Of a stretch of 64,000 nucleotides of DNA, positions 17,860 through 26,654 are shown one piece after another. The position numbers were made by a program, and so were the translations under genes. Positions within the stretch are counted from its first letter, which is position 1, and the number at the start of each line of letters is the position of its first letter. The DNA is from Krasilnikoviella flava (GTDB lineage: Bacteria; Actinomycetota; Actinomycetes; Actinomycetales; Cellulomonadaceae), in assembly GCF_900167525.1 (NCBI RefSeq), contig NZ_FUZQ01000001.1:248001-312000 (forward strand), given 5' to 3'. Under the pieces are notes generated by a model. It made no database searches. It was not told the DNA's origin and saw only the letters and a list, made by a program, of their open reading frames with translations.

Positions 17860-18767
17860 GGCTGGGCACCTTCCTTGATATCGACCCCGACCGCCGTCAG
17901 CGCGGCGCGCAGGCGGGCTGCGAGCGCCGGATGGCAGACGAAGAGGTCCGGGAGCCAGGGGTCCTGGCGGTTGTACTCGAGCGGGGTGCCGTCCAGACGG
18001 GTGCAGTCGAGGCCGGCGGCGAGCGCGACCGCGACGGGTGCCGCCGAGTCCCACTCGTACTGCCCGCCGGCGTGCACGTAGGCGTCGACGGTGCCGTCGA
18101 CGACGGACACCACCTTGACGCCGGCCGACCCCATGGGGACGAGCTCGACGTGACCGCGGGCGGCGAGGTCCTGCACGAACTGGGGCGGTCGGCTGCGGCT
18201 CGCCGCGAGGCGCAGCCGGCGGCGACCGTCGAGCACCGCCTCGGCGCCGGCGACGGGGCGGGCGCCCCCGGGCGTCACGGTGCTGAGGACGGCGTCGCGG
18301 GCGGGCAGTCCGACCGCCCCGGCGACGAGCCCGTCGGACCGGGCGGAACCGCGCTCCCACAGGGCCACGTGGACGGCGAAGTCGTCGCGCCACGCCGGGC
18401 TGGTCGAGCCTGTCGAGACCCGGGTCCCGACAGGCTCGACCGGCGGCACCCGCTCGGCGAACTCGCGGGTGCCGTCCAGCGGGTCGACGATCCACACCCG
18501 GTCCGCCGTCAGCCGGGCCGCGGAGTCCGCGGCCTCTTCGGAGAGGACGGCGTCGTCGGGACGGGCGTGCGCGAGGGCTGCCGCGATCCAGGCCTGGCTC
18601 GCGGCGTCGCCGGCGTCCTTGAGCTCCCCGGCGACGAACGCGCCACCGGCGGCGTCGACGTCCGCCCGCAGGCCGCGCAGCACCTCGCCGGCGCCCAGCG
18701 CGAGCGCGACGGCGAGCTCGCCGTCGGGCAGGCCCGGGTCCGGGAAGGACGGGGCGGACGGGGGCAT
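17856..18767 (-). CDS. cysQ: 3'(2'),5'-bisphosphate nucleotidase CysQ
   Basis: 303 aa, ATG 18767, GAGGAG 5 nt upstream. Inositol-monophosphatase-fold motifs: LSEEAADS, WIVDPLDGTREF (metal-binding D-P-x-D-G-T) and a late WDSAAPVAVALAAG. It dephosphorylates PAP, the inhibitory by-product of sulfotransferases, to AMP, so it fits as the first gene of the cysQ-cysD-cysN-sulfotransferase operon. Odd: just after the metal motif, the segment VEPVGTRVSTGSTSP is encoded by an inserted copy of the 40-46-bp palindrome found elsewhere in the window (18402-18441). The reading frame is kept, and the insert sits where homologues have a short loop, so the enzyme is probably still active. Confidence 0.93.
   Translation of the reverse strand: MPPSAPSFPDPGLPDGELAVALALGAGEVLRGLRADVDAAGGAFVAGELKDAGDAASQAWIAAALAHARPDDAVLSEEAADSAARLTADRVWIVDPLDGTREFAERVPPVEPVGTRVSTGSTSPAWRDDFAVHVALWERGSARSDGLVAGAVGLPARDAVLSTVTPGGARPVAGAEAVLDGRRRLRLAASRSRPPQFVQDLAARGHVELVPMGSAGVKVVSVVDGTVDAYVHAGGQYEWDSAAPVAVALAAGLDCTRLDGTPLEYNRQDPWLPDLFVCHPALAARLRAALTAVGVDIKEGAQP
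18402..18441. repeat. Palindromic element copy 1, in frame inside cysQ
   Basis: Two perfect 14-nt arms (GGTCGAGCCTGTCG and its complement) flank a short self-complementary centre. It lies within the cysQ coding frame and adds about 15 residues. Copies 2-5 of the same family are at 21134, 30760, 51253 and 57180. Confidence 0.85.
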
Positions 18768-18898
18768 ACGGCTCCTCGGCTGGCGGCTCTGGACGGGGGC
18801 CCGGGCGGGCCGCGGCCGACGCTACCATTCCCCATTGGACGATTTCCCTGAGAGTTCACATTGTTGAATTCTGTTTTTCCGATAGGAATGGTGCCCTT
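18768..18898. promoter_or_regulatory. Divergent promoter region of the sulfate-activation module
   Basis: This 131-bp gap between cysQ and the TauE-like gene is far more AT-rich (18835-18900) than anything around it. ACCATTCC at 18824-18831 recurs inverted as GGAATGGT at 18886-18893, close to each gene start, so the pair could be operators for one regulator on both arms. No promoter boxes can be assigned with confidence. Confidence 0.45.
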
Positions 18899-19864
18899 TT
18901 GAGCATCGACCTGCCCCTGGTCCTCGGCGGCCTCGTCGTGGGATTCGTCGTGGGCCTCACGGGAATGGGTGGCGGCGCCCTGATGACGCCCATGCTCATC
19001 TTCGTCTTTCGCGTCGACCCGCTCACCGCGGTCTCCTCCGACGTCGTGGCCAGCCTGTTCATGAAGCCCGCGGGCGCGATCGTGCACCTGCGCCGGCGCA
19101 CCGTGAACCTGCAGCTCGTGCTGTGGCTCTGCATCGGGTCGGTGCCCGCGGCGTTCTCCGGGGCGCTCCTCATCCGCTACCTGCCGCTCGGCGACGGGTT
19201 CGACGAGATGCTCAAGCAGATCCTGGGTGTCGCGCTGCTCGTCGCCTCGGCGGGGCTCGTCGTGCGGGCGGTGCTCAGCATGCTCCAGCGCCGCACCGCG
19301 CTCGGCGAGGGGCCCGCCGCGCCCAGCAGCCCCGACGTCGTCGTGCGCAAGGTGCCCACGGTGATCCTCGGCGCCGTGGCCGGCCTCATGGTCGGCCTCA
19401 CGTCCGTGGGCGCCGGCTCGATCATCATCGTGGTGCTGCTCCTGCTGTACCCCGCGCTCAAAGCGTCGCAGCTCGTCGGCACCGACCTGGTGCAGGCGGT
19501 CCCGCTCGTCGCCGCAGCCTCGCTGGGCCACATCCTCTACGGCGACTTCGAGCTGGGCCTGACCACCTCCCTGCTGGTCGGCGCCATCCCCGGCGCCTGG
19601 TTCGGCGCCCACGTCTCCAGCCGCGCCCCGGGCGGCGTCATCCGCCGCGCCCTCGCGATCCTTCTGCTGGCCTCCGGCCTCAAGCTGCTGGGCGCCTCGC
19701 TCGGCGTCGTGATCGCGGCCGCGGTCGGCGCCCTCGTCGTCGGGAACCTGCTGTGGATCGTGGTCCGCGAGCGCATCAAGCGGCTCCCGCCCAAGCCGCT
19801 GCCGCTGGGCACCGTCTCGGCCCCGCAACCCGACCCCGACCCGAAGGACACGACGCGATCATGA
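18899..19864 (+). CDS. TauE/SafE-family sulfur-anion transporter
   Basis: 321 aa. Start TTG 18899 with AGGA 11 nt upstream; no ATG or GTG in frame fits better. Eight to nine hydrophobic segments, with the duplicated family motif GLTGMGGGALMTPML (near residue 22) and GLTSVGAGSIIIV (near 167). TauE/SafE proteins carry sulfite, sulfoacetate or related anions, and some actinobacterial members probably import sulfate. The gene overlaps cysC by 4 nt (ATGA) and diverges from cysQDN, so supplying sulfate for activation, or removing sulfite, are both plausible. The direction of transport cannot be read from sequence. Confidence 0.85.
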   Translation: MSIDLPLVLGGLVVGFVVGLTGMGGGALMTPMLIFVFRVDPLTAVSSDVVASLFMKPAGAIVHLRRRTVNLQLVLWLCIGSVPAAFSGALLIRYLPLGDGFDEMLKQILGVALLVASAGLVVRAVLSMLQRRTALGEGPAAPSSPDVVVRKVPTVILGAVAGLMVGLTSVGAGSIIIVVLLLLYPALKASQLVGTDLVQAVPLVAAASLGHILYGDFELGLTTSLLVGAIPGAWFGAHVSSRAPGGVIRRALAILLLASGLKLLGASLGVVIAAAVGALVVGNLLWIVVRERIKRLPPKPLPLGTVSAPQPDPDPKDTTRS

Positions 19865-21138
19865 CCGAGCCCAGGCCCGGCACCGTGCCCTCCGACCTGC
19901 CCGCCGCCGCCCAGGTCCTCTCGCCCGACGCGCTCGACCTCCTCGAGCTCGCCCTCACCGGCGGCGCCTCGTGGTTCCCGCCGGCCGGGCTGCCCGCCGG
20001 CCCCGTGACCCTCACGGACGCCGAGAACACGCCGCTCGCCGTCGTGGGCGTGGCGGACGACGACGGCTCCCCGCGGGCCGTGCGACCGTTCGCCCGCGCC
20101 GCCGGCCCGCACTGGGACCCCGCCCTGCGCCGCGCCGCCGTCGAGGTACGGGACGACGTCCGGGGCGGCCCGGACGCCGACGCGGCCGTCGCCGTGGTCG
20201 TGGCCGAGCCGCCCACGCGCTCCGAGGTCGACGCGCTGCCCGGCCTCGTCGGTGACGCCGGCCCGGTGCTGCTGCTCGTGCCCGCCGCGCGCCGCTCTCC
20301 CGCCCCGGGGCACGTCGGCGCGCCCGGGCTCGTCCGCGTGGCCGGCGACCTGGCCGACCGGCTCGACGACGCCGGCCGCCGCGCCACGGTCGTCGTCGTG
20401 CCGTGGCCGGCGGACGCCCCGGACGGGCTGCGCTGGCCGGACGTCGGGGCGCGGTACGGCGCCGCACGCACCGAGGTGCTCCCCGCGCACCGCTCCCCCG
20501 AGGCGCGCGACCGCGTCGCGGGGCTCGGCACGCTCTGGTCCGACGAGGTCGCCGCCCTCTATCCCGAAGCGCCCGCCGCCGAGGTCGCGCGCGCGGCGGC
20601 CACCGCCCGCCCGCGCGGCGCCGTCGTCTTCTTCACCGGGCTGTCCGGCTCCGGGAAGTCGACCGTGGCCCGGGCGCTCGCCGCCGAGCTCGACGACGAG
20701 GGGCGGCACAGCACGCTGCTCGACGGCGACGAGGTGCGCCACCACCTGTCGAAGGGGCTCGGCTTCGACAAGGCGTCCCGCGAGCTGAACGTCGAGCGCA
20801 TCGGCTACGTCGCGTCGCTGGTGTCCTCGCACGGCGGGGTGGCCGTGGCCGCCCCGATCGCCCCGTTCGCGTCGGGCCGCGCCCGCGTGCGTGCGCTCGC
20901 CGAGGCAGCGGGCGCCTTCCTGCTGGTGCACGTCAGCACCCCGCTCGAGGTGTGCGAGGCCCGCGACCGCAAGGGGCTGTACGCCAAGGCCCGACGCGGC
21001 GAGATCCCCGAGTTCACGGGCATCTCCTCGCCGTACGAGGCCCCGGCCGACGCCGACGTCGTCATCGACACGTCACGGGTGGACGTCGCCGACGCCGTCG
21101 CCCAGGTCCGCGCCGCGCTGGACGCCGTCGCAGGCTGA
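19861..21138 (+). CDS. cysC: Adenylyl-sulfate kinase CysC with N-terminal extra domain
   Basis: 425 aa from ATG 19861, overlapping the transporter stop by 4 nt. APS kinase domain, about 245-425: FFTGLSGSGKST (P-loop 260-268), LLDGDEVRHHLSKGLGF, ERIGYVASL, VHVSTPLEVCEARDRKGLYAKAR and GISSPYEAP. It phosphorylates APS to PAPS. APS kinase alone is about 180-200 aa; the N-terminal 230 residues are Ala/Asp/Pro-rich and resemble a degenerate ATP-sulfurylase/PUA-like region as in Sat-CysC fusions, but without visible HxGH or QxRN-type sulfurylase motifs. The stop codon TGA lies in palindrome copy 2. Confidence 0.9.
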   Translation: MTEPRPGTVPSDLPAAAQVLSPDALDLLELALTGGASWFPPAGLPAGPVTLTDAENTPLAVVGVADDDGSPRAVRPFARAAGPHWDPALRRAAVEVRDDVRGGPDADAAVAVVVAEPPTRSEVDALPGLVGDAGPVLLLVPAARRSPAPGHVGAPGLVRVAGDLADRLDDAGRRATVVVVPWPADAPDGLRWPDVGARYGAARTEVLPAHRSPEARDRVAGLGTLWSDEVAALYPEAPAAEVARAAATARPRGAVVFFTGLSGSGKSTVARALAAELDDEGRHSTLLDGDEVRHHLSKGLGFDKASRELNVERIGYVASLVSSHGGVAVAAPIAPFASGRARVRALAEAAGAFLLVHVSTPLEVCEARDRKGLYAKARRGEIPEFTGISSPYEAPADADVVIDTSRVDVADAVAQVRAALDAVAG

Positions 21139-21178
21139 GCCTGTCGAAACCCGGTGCAGGGTCTCGACAGGCTCGACC
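21134..21178. repeat. Palindromic element copy 2, spanning the cysC stop codon
   Basis: The right arm matches the family consensus (GGTCTCGACAGGCTCGACC); the left end is eroded so that GGTCGA reads GGCTGA, which is the cysC stop. It lies between convergent genes and can fold into a terminator-like hairpin. Confidence 0.8.
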
Positions 21179-21187
21179 AGCGAGGAC

Positions 21188-22144
21188 TCAGTCCTGCTGC
21201 TTCTTCTTGCGCCGTGCGCGGGGCCCGACGCCGCCGGCGCGGCCGGACGAGTTCGCCTGGCGGTGGGCGCGCACGAACTTCCGGTACTCCCCGAGCACCT
21301 CGTCCGTGCTGCCGTCCATGACGAGCTGCCCCTGGTGCACCCACAGCACGCGGGTGCACATCGCCTCGACCGTGCTGATCGAGTGGCTCACCAGGAAGAT
21401 CGTGCCGGCGTTCTTGCGCACCTCGTCGATGCGGGCCTTGGAGCGTGCCTTGAACGCAGCGTCGCCGGTGGCCAGCGCCTCGTCGATCATGAGGATGTCC
21501 GGCGTCGCCGCCGAGGAGATCGCGAAGCGCAGCCGCGCGCCCATCCCCGAGGAGTACGTGCGCATCGGCATGTAGACGAAGTCGCCGATGTCGGCGAACT
21601 CCACCACCTCGTCGAAGCGCTCCTCGACCTGCTTGGGCGTCAGCCCCAGCGCGAGGCCACCGATCCAGATGTTCTTCTCGCCCGTGAGCTGCGGCATGAG
21701 GGCGGCGTTGACGCCCAGCAGCGCCGGCTCGCCGGCCACGTACACCCCGCCGGAGCGCGGCGGGATGAGGCCGGTGACGGCGCGCAGGAGCGTGCTCTTG
21801 CCGGAGCCGTTGATGCCCACGATGCCGATGGACTCGCCGTGCCGGGCGACGAACGAGATGCCGCGCACGGCGTGCACCTCGCTCACCGCACCCACGTGCT
21901 GGGACGTGGAGCTCACCAGGCGGCGCAGCAGGGAGCGCTTCGGCGCCTGGGCCTCGCGCACGTTCTCGGCACCCTTGGCGGCCACCTGCTTCGCCTTGCC
22001 GCCGAACACGCGGTAGACGATGTGCAGGTCGTCGACGACGAGCACCGGGTCGCCCGGCGTCGCGACGGGCCGCGGCCCCTCGAGGTCCTCGGGCTCGAAG
22101 TCCTCGTCGAGGTCCACGTCGAGGTGAAGGTCTGACTCAGTCAC
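21188..22144 (-). CDS. Polysaccharide/teichoic acid ABC exporter, ATP-binding subunit
   Basis: 318 aa from GTG 22144 (AGGAG 10 nt upstream), overlapping the permease stop by 8 nt; a further GTG at 22165 is possible. Walker A GINGSGKST, signature YSSGMGARLRFAIS, Walker B ILMIDEALATGD and the switch VSHS identify a Wzt/TagH-type ATPase. The motif GDAAFKARS after Walker B is typical of this subfamily. There is no C-terminal glycan-binding domain: the tail is a Lys/Arg-rich stretch. With the permease it should move the lipid-linked polymer across the membrane. An acidic N-terminal extension (DLHLDVDLDEDFEPEDLEG) is unusual. Confidence 0.93.
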   Translation of the reverse strand: MTESDLHLDVDLDEDFEPEDLEGPRPVATPGDPVLVVDDLHIVYRVFGGKAKQVAAKGAENVREAQAPKRSLLRRLVSSTSQHVGAVSEVHAVRGISFVARHGESIGIVGINGSGKSTLLRAVTGLIPPRSGGVYVAGEPALLGVNAALMPQLTGEKNIWIGGLALGLTPKQVEERFDEVVEFADIGDFVYMPMRTYSSGMGARLRFAISSAATPDILMIDEALATGDAAFKARSKARIDEVRKNAGTIFLVSHSISTVEAMCTRVLWVHQGQLVMDGSTDEVLGEYRKFVRAHRQANSSGRAGGVGPRARRKKKQQD

Positions 22145-23135
22145 GGCCGTACCGCTCCTCTCCACGCCAGAAGATGATGAACCCGGCGACGAACGCCACC
22201 ACGGCCCAGCCCGCCGCCCAGGCCCACATCCACGGGTCCTGCGGGAACAGCGGCTCCTGGGTGAGGATCGAGCGGGCCACGTAGAGGAACACGCCGATCG
22301 GCTGGTACTCGAGGATCGCCCCGACGACCGGCTGCAACGCCTCCGGCAGTCGATAGACGTAGTGCGTGACCGGGAAGATCACGCCGGAGCCGTACATCAC
22401 GAGGCGCAGCACGAACCCGATGACGTTGTCGAGGTCGGGGGTGATGGCCACGGCCCGCGCCACGATGAACGCGATCCCGGTGTTGAAGATCCACATCAGC
22501 GCCACGATGGCCGGCAGCAGCAGCCAGCTCCAGGTGATGTGCACCATCGGGTAGGCCGGGAGCAGGCCGCTGAGCAGCACGATCGCGCACATGACGACCA
22601 GCGCGGGCAGCAGGGTCGTGAGCAGCGAGACCACCTGGGCGATGGGCAGCACGGCGCGCGGGAAGTGCAACGACCGGATGAGGTTCGTCTTCTGCGCGAT
22701 CGAGCGGGACCCCGCGTGCACCGACTGCTCGAAGAAGCGGTAGAGGAACGTGCCGATGGTGATGAACGCGATCGTGTTCTCGACGCCTCGGTTCGCCCCG
22801 AGCAGGATGCCGAAGATCAGCACGTAGACGGTCGCGTTGAGGATCGGGTTGAGCACGGCCCACAGCTGACCCAGATAGTTGTTCTGGTTCTTGGAGTAGG
22901 CCGTCGCGGTGCCGAGGACGCGGATGAACGCCCAGCGGGAGGCGACGTCGCGGATGTACCGGCCGAGCGGCGGGCGCACGCCCATCTGCTGCAACCCGTA
23001 CTGCTTCGCGATCGCCTGCCGCTCCTGCGAGGTGGTGCCCGGCACGATCGGCTCCGGCGGGCGGAGCGGGTCACGACCGGGACCCGGCGTCCCGCGGTCA
23101 CCCGGTGTGGCGCCCGTGGTGGTGTCGGTGGTCAC
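22137..23135 (-). CDS. Polysaccharide/teichoic acid ABC exporter permease (ABC-2 type)
   Basis: 332 aa, GTG 23135. After a Pro/Thr-rich cytoplasmic head, YSKNQNNYLGQLWAVLNPILNATVY begins the ABC2 membrane domain with six hydrophobic segments; LHFPRAVLPIAQV and the PLFPQDPWMW end are typical of TagG/Wzm permeases. Partner of the ATPase gene that follows with an 8-nt overlap. No Wzx flippase or Wzy polymerase is present in the window, so this pair is the likely route for polymer export. Confidence 0.93.
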   Translation of the reverse strand: MTTDTTTGATPGDRGTPGPGRDPLRPPEPIVPGTTSQERQAIAKQYGLQQMGVRPPLGRYIRDVASRWAFIRVLGTATAYSKNQNNYLGQLWAVLNPILNATVYVLIFGILLGANRGVENTIAFITIGTFLYRFFEQSVHAGSRSIAQKTNLIRSLHFPRAVLPIAQVVSLLTTLLPALVVMCAIVLLSGLLPAYPMVHITWSWLLLPAIVALMWIFNTGIAFIVARAVAITPDLDNVIGFVLRLVMYGSGVIFPVTHYVYRLPEALQPVVGAILEYQPIGVFLYVARSILTQEPLFPQDPWMWAWAAGWAVVAFVAGFIIFWRGEERYGRD

Positions 23136-23298
23136 GTAACTTGCATACCCGTCTTGTGAGGTACGGCCAGCGGCTGACAGGCCCCGTCGATCCTACAGCG
23201 GTGACCTGCCCGCTCCTCGCGCGGACCTCGGGGAACCGTGGAGGTGCCGTGGAATACTCAGGGCGGCCACGGGGAGCCCGCCCACCAGGAAGGCACGG

Positions 23299-24573
23299 AT
23301 GTCGCACGTCAGCCCACAGCAGCCCACGCTCACGGACCGCGCACGGAAGGCCGTCGCCCGGATCTTGCTGGGAGCGGGATCACGGGTCAAGCGCCTCGTG
23401 ACCACGACCATCGCGGGCGAGCCCCCGGAGTTCTCCCCGCCGCTGGACGAGCTGCCCCGCTACCCCGTCGTGGCGTACTTCGCCGACACCCCGAACCAGG
23501 CCTACCAGCTGCGGCAGTGGCTGCCCGTGCTCGAGCGCCTCGCCGCGCAGCAGCCGCTCGCGATCGTCACCCGCAACTGGGAGCTCGCCGAGCTCCTGCG
23601 CGGCGTCACGACCCTCCCCGTGCTGTTCACGCTCCGGCTCGACGGCCTGCGGCGGCTCTACGAGCAGATCGACGTCAAGACCGTCGTCTACGTCAACAAC
23701 GGCTGGCGCAACTTCCAGTCGCTGATCTACCAGCGCGCCCTGCACGTGCACGTCAACCACGGCGAGTCCGACAAGATCTCCATGGTCTCCAACCAGGCCA
23801 AGGCGTACGACCACGTGGTCGTCGCCGGCCAGGCGGCGATCGAGCGGCACCGGCGCGCGCTCATCAACTTCGACCTCGACCGGCTCGTCGTCTGCGGACG
23901 CCCCCAGCTGGACCTCGACGTCCCGCCCGCCCTCGGGCCCGTCGCAGGCCGGCGCACCGTGCTGTACGCGCCCACCTGGTCGGGCGAGGACGACGCCAAC
24001 AACTACACGTCGCTGGACCTGTACGGCGTCGCGATCGTGCGCGCACTGCTGGGCCGCCCCGACGTCCGGGTCGTCTACAAGCCGCACCCGCGCGTGCTCA
24101 CCGCCGAGGACCCCACGATCGTCGCCGCCCACGCCGAGATCGTGCGGCTCCTCAGCGCCGCACGCGCGGCCGGCGCGCCCCACGAGCTGCCGCTCGACGC
24201 GGACATCCTCGGCCTGTTCCAGGACGCCGACCTGATCGTCACCGACATCTCGTCGGTCGGCCTCGACTTCCTCTACCTGCGCCCCGACGCCCCGATCGTC
24301 CTCACCGACCGGCGCACCGACCGCGCCCGGATCGTCGCCGAGGCGCCCGTCGCGAGCGCCGTCGACATCGTCGACGGCGACACCGTGGGCGACGTCGCCG
24401 GCCTCTTCGCCGCGAACCTCACCGGCGACCCCCACCGCGATGCCCGCGCCGCCGTCCGCGACCACTACTTCGGCTTCGTGCGCGGCGAGAGCAGCCGCCG
24501 GTTCCTGGAGTTCATGACGGACTGCGTCGCCCGCCGCGACGCGCTGGTCCGGACGGACGGGACGACCGCCTGA
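23299..24573 (+). CDS. TagF-like CDP-glycerol glycerophosphotransferase family protein
   Basis: 424 aa, ATG 23299 with AGGAAGG 5 nt upstream. Family features: VAYFADTPNQAYQLRQWLP near residue 55, VNHGESDK, VSNQAKAYDHVVVAGQAA, TVLYAPTWSG, VVYKPHPR and TDISSVGLDFLY (the TDYSS-equivalent). It is shorter than TagF polymerases (about 700 aa) because it lacks the N-terminal membrane-binding part, and is close in length and motifs to the product of 25334-26632, which must be a paralogue. Such single-domain members often act as primases or side-chain transferases. The acceptor is unknown. Confidence 0.85.
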   Translation: MSHVSPQQPTLTDRARKAVARILLGAGSRVKRLVTTTIAGEPPEFSPPLDELPRYPVVAYFADTPNQAYQLRQWLPVLERLAAQQPLAIVTRNWELAELLRGVTTLPVLFTLRLDGLRRLYEQIDVKTVVYVNNGWRNFQSLIYQRALHVHVNHGESDKISMVSNQAKAYDHVVVAGQAAIERHRRALINFDLDRLVVCGRPQLDLDVPPALGPVAGRRTVLYAPTWSGEDDANNYTSLDLYGVAIVRALLGRPDVRVVYKPHPRVLTAEDPTIVAAHAEIVRLLSAARAAGAPHELPLDADILGLFQDADLIVTDISSVGLDFLYLRPDAPIVLTDRRTDRARIVAEAPVASAVDIVDGDTVGDVAGLFAANLTGDPHRDARAAVRDHYFGFVRGESSRRFLEFMTDCVARRDALVRTDGTTA

Positions 24574-24579
24574 CCGCGA

Positions 24580-24620
24580 ACGCACGAGGGCGGCGACCGT
24601 CGGTCGCCGCCCTCGTGCGT
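24580..24620. terminator. Bidirectional hairpin terminator
   Basis: ACGCACGAGGGCGGCGACCG (24580-24599) is followed after one base by its perfect complement to 24620, between convergent genes ending at 24573 and 24642. Allowing a 7-nt loop, the stem is about 17 bp. Confidence 0.8.
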
Positions 24621-24641
24621 GTGTCTTGCCCAGAGCCCGGG

Positions 24642-25337
24642 TCAGAGCTCCTGGTTCGCGCGCTCCAGGTCCTCCGCGAAGTCCACCTCGACCGCGTACA
24701 GGTCGGAGATGTCCACCGGCGTCACCTTCACGCCGTCGTGCGCGATGGCGAGCTCGAGGCCGCCCTCGAAGTACTCCTGGTCGTGCACCTCGTCGAGGCG
24801 CTGCAGCAGCTTCGCCTTGTCCTGCGCCGCGATGTAGTTGATGCCGACGGCCTCGCCGAGCGCCCCGGCGCCGACCTTCTTCGACAGCTCCTTGATGAAG
24901 CCCTCGTCGTCGACCGTGTACTTGACCTCCTCGTCGCCGACCGACGACGTGTTGACGCACACGAACGACTTGCTCTCGTCGATGAGCGGCTGCACGCGGC
25001 GCAGCACGTCCGGGTGGAAGACGACGTCGCCGTTCAGCCACAGGACGCCGCGGTCACCGGTGACACGCAGGGCGCGCAGCAGGCTCTTCGACGTGTTCGT
25101 CTGGTCGTAGACCTCGTTGTAGGTGAAGGCCACGTTCGGCGCCGCCTCGAGGATCATCTCGAGCTTGAACCCGACGACGATCAGCACCTCGGCCTCGCGG
25201 CCGTAGACCGAGCGCAGGTTGCCCAGCTGCTGGGCGAGGATCGTGCGGCCGTCGCGCAGCTCCGTCAGCGGCTTGGGGTGAGGCCGGCCCAGCCGGGTCC
25301 CCATGCCCGCTGCCAAGATCACTGTCTGGATGCTCAT
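24642..25337 (-). CDS. LicC-like nucleotidyltransferase
   Basis: 231 aa, ATG 25337, overlapping the upstream stop as ATGA. LAAGMGTRLGRPHPKPL is the nucleotidyltransferase pyrophosphorylase loop, and YNEVYDQTNTSKSLLRAL with LNGDVVF match LicC-type cytidylyltransferases that make CDP-choline. In this locus it could supply a CDP-activated alcohol to the LicD domain at 8814 or to the TagF-like proteins. Choline kinase and uptake genes (licA, licB) are not seen, so the substrate may be a different phospho-alcohol. Confidence 0.8.
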   Translation of the reverse strand: MSIQTVILAAGMGTRLGRPHPKPLTELRDGRTILAQQLGNLRSVYGREAEVLIVVGFKLEMILEAAPNVAFTYNEVYDQTNTSKSLLRALRVTGDRGVLWLNGDVVFHPDVLRRVQPLIDESKSFVCVNTSSVGDEEVKYTVDDEGFIKELSKKVGAGALGEAVGINYIAAQDKAKLLQRLDEVHDQEYFEGGLELAIAHDGVKVTPVDISDLYAVEVDFAEDLERANQEL

Positions 25338-26632
25338 CGCGTTCCTCTCTCGTTTCCTGTCGGTGCGGCGCTCGGCGCGCCGTAGGCCTCGATCCGGGCG
25401 ACCTCGCGGTCACGGATCTCCATGAGGCGCTCGCACGCGGCGACGAACCGCTGCGTGGACGCGCCGGGGGCGGTGTCGCCCAGGTAGTGCTCGCGCAGCG
25501 TGAGCCGCCGGTCCCGCGTCGGGTCCTGGGTGAGCTCACGGTCCACCGTGGCCAGCACGTCGCCGAGCGCGGCGACCGGCAGCGCCGGCGCGAGCTCGAG
25601 CAGCGGGCTCGACGCGATGACCACGTCGCCCACCGGCCGGGTCACCACGATCGGCTCCCCGGTGGCGAGCCAGTCCATCGCGACGCCGGACACGTCGCAG
25701 ACCAGCAGGTCGGCCGCCGCGAACGCCGGTGCGACGTCGCCGTGGGTGTCCGTGCCGTGCGCGGGCCCCTCGGCGGGCGCCGGCGCGGCAGCCAGGTACT
25801 CGCGGATCGCCTTGTCCGCCTCCCCGTACGCCGCGACGCGCACGCCCGTCAGGGGGTGCGGGCGGTAGAGCACGCGGTAGCGCCCCGACTCCACGAGGGC
25901 CCGCACGACCGCGAGCCCGTGCGTCGCGACCGACCCGTACTCGGCGGACGGCTGACCGCCCTCCCAGGTGGGGGCGTACAGGACGGTGGGCAGCGGCCCG
26001 CGCGGCGTCCGCGCGCGCAGGCGCAGCTGGTCGTCGAGCTGGGGCCGACCCACGGGCACGCAGCGGGCGTGCGCGTCGTACAGGGTGCTGAAGCGCGCCA
26101 TGCGCTCGACGGCAGCCTGGCCCGCGACGAACGAGAAGTCGTACGCCTTCGTCTGGTTGGACACGGTGACGAGCTTGTCGCTGTCGCCGTGCATCAGCGA
26201 GGCGTGCACGAGCTGCCCGAACCGCAGGCAGGTGAAGTTCTCGGGGTTGTGGTTGACGTACAGCGCGAGCTTCGTCGGGGAGCGCCCGAGGATGTCGTCG
26301 AGCGTCGTGTAGTGCGCCACGGTGCGCACGTCCAGGCCGCTGTCCCGGCGGATCGCACGCGCGGTGCGGGAGTCCTGGGTGACGACGACGACCGGGTGCT
26401 CGGCGTGCAGCGCGCGGAACGTGTCGTACCACTGCTCGATCTGGTAGAGCGCCTCGGGGGTGTCGGCGAAGTAGACGAGCACCTCGTACGGCCAGGAGGT
26501 GCCGAGCAGCTCCTGGTCCTCGCCCAGCCCGTCCGGCATGCCGCCGGGCAGCAGCCCCAGCCGCCGGATCACCTTGCCCCCCAGGGATCGGATCCGGCGC
26601 CGCAGGGTGGCGCCCCGGGGTGTGGCAGGCAT
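25334..26632 (-). CDS. TagF-like CDP-glycerol glycerophosphotransferase family protein
   Basis: 432 aa, ATG 26632 with AGGAG 5 nt upstream. Shares with the product of 23299-24573 the blocks VYFADTPEALYQIEQWY, LMHGDSDK, VSNQTKAYDFSFVAGQAAVER, TVLYAPTWEGG, LYRPHP and CDVSGVAMDWL. In the last block the usual T-D-x-S-S is C-D-V-S-G, a deviation worth noting. It is the middle gene of a minus-strand operon: TagE-like glucosyltransferase, this gene, then the LicC-like cytidylyltransferase with a 4-nt overlap. The coupling suggests it uses the CDP-alcohol made by that enzyme. Confidence 0.85.
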   Translation of the reverse strand: MPATPRGATLRRRIRSLGGKVIRRLGLLPGGMPDGLGEDQELLGTSWPYEVLVYFADTPEALYQIEQWYDTFRALHAEHPVVVVTQDSRTARAIRRDSGLDVRTVAHYTTLDDILGRSPTKLALYVNHNPENFTCLRFGQLVHASLMHGDSDKLVTVSNQTKAYDFSFVAGQAAVERMARFSTLYDAHARCVPVGRPQLDDQLRLRARTPRGPLPTVLYAPTWEGGQPSAEYGSVATHGLAVVRALVESGRYRVLYRPHPLTGVRVAAYGEADKAIREYLAAAPAPAEGPAHGTDTHGDVAPAFAAADLLVCDVSGVAMDWLATGEPIVVTRPVGDVVIASSPLLELAPALPVAALGDVLATVDRELTQDPTRDRRLTLREHYLGDTAPGASTQRFVAACERLMEIRDREVARIEAYGAPSAAPTGNERGTR

Positions 26633-26654
26633 GGTTCTCCTGATGCGTCGTCGG

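Noticed and set aside
18402-18441. Attachment site or tRNA fragment
   Set aside because: Five dispersed copies with no integrase or tRNA structure.
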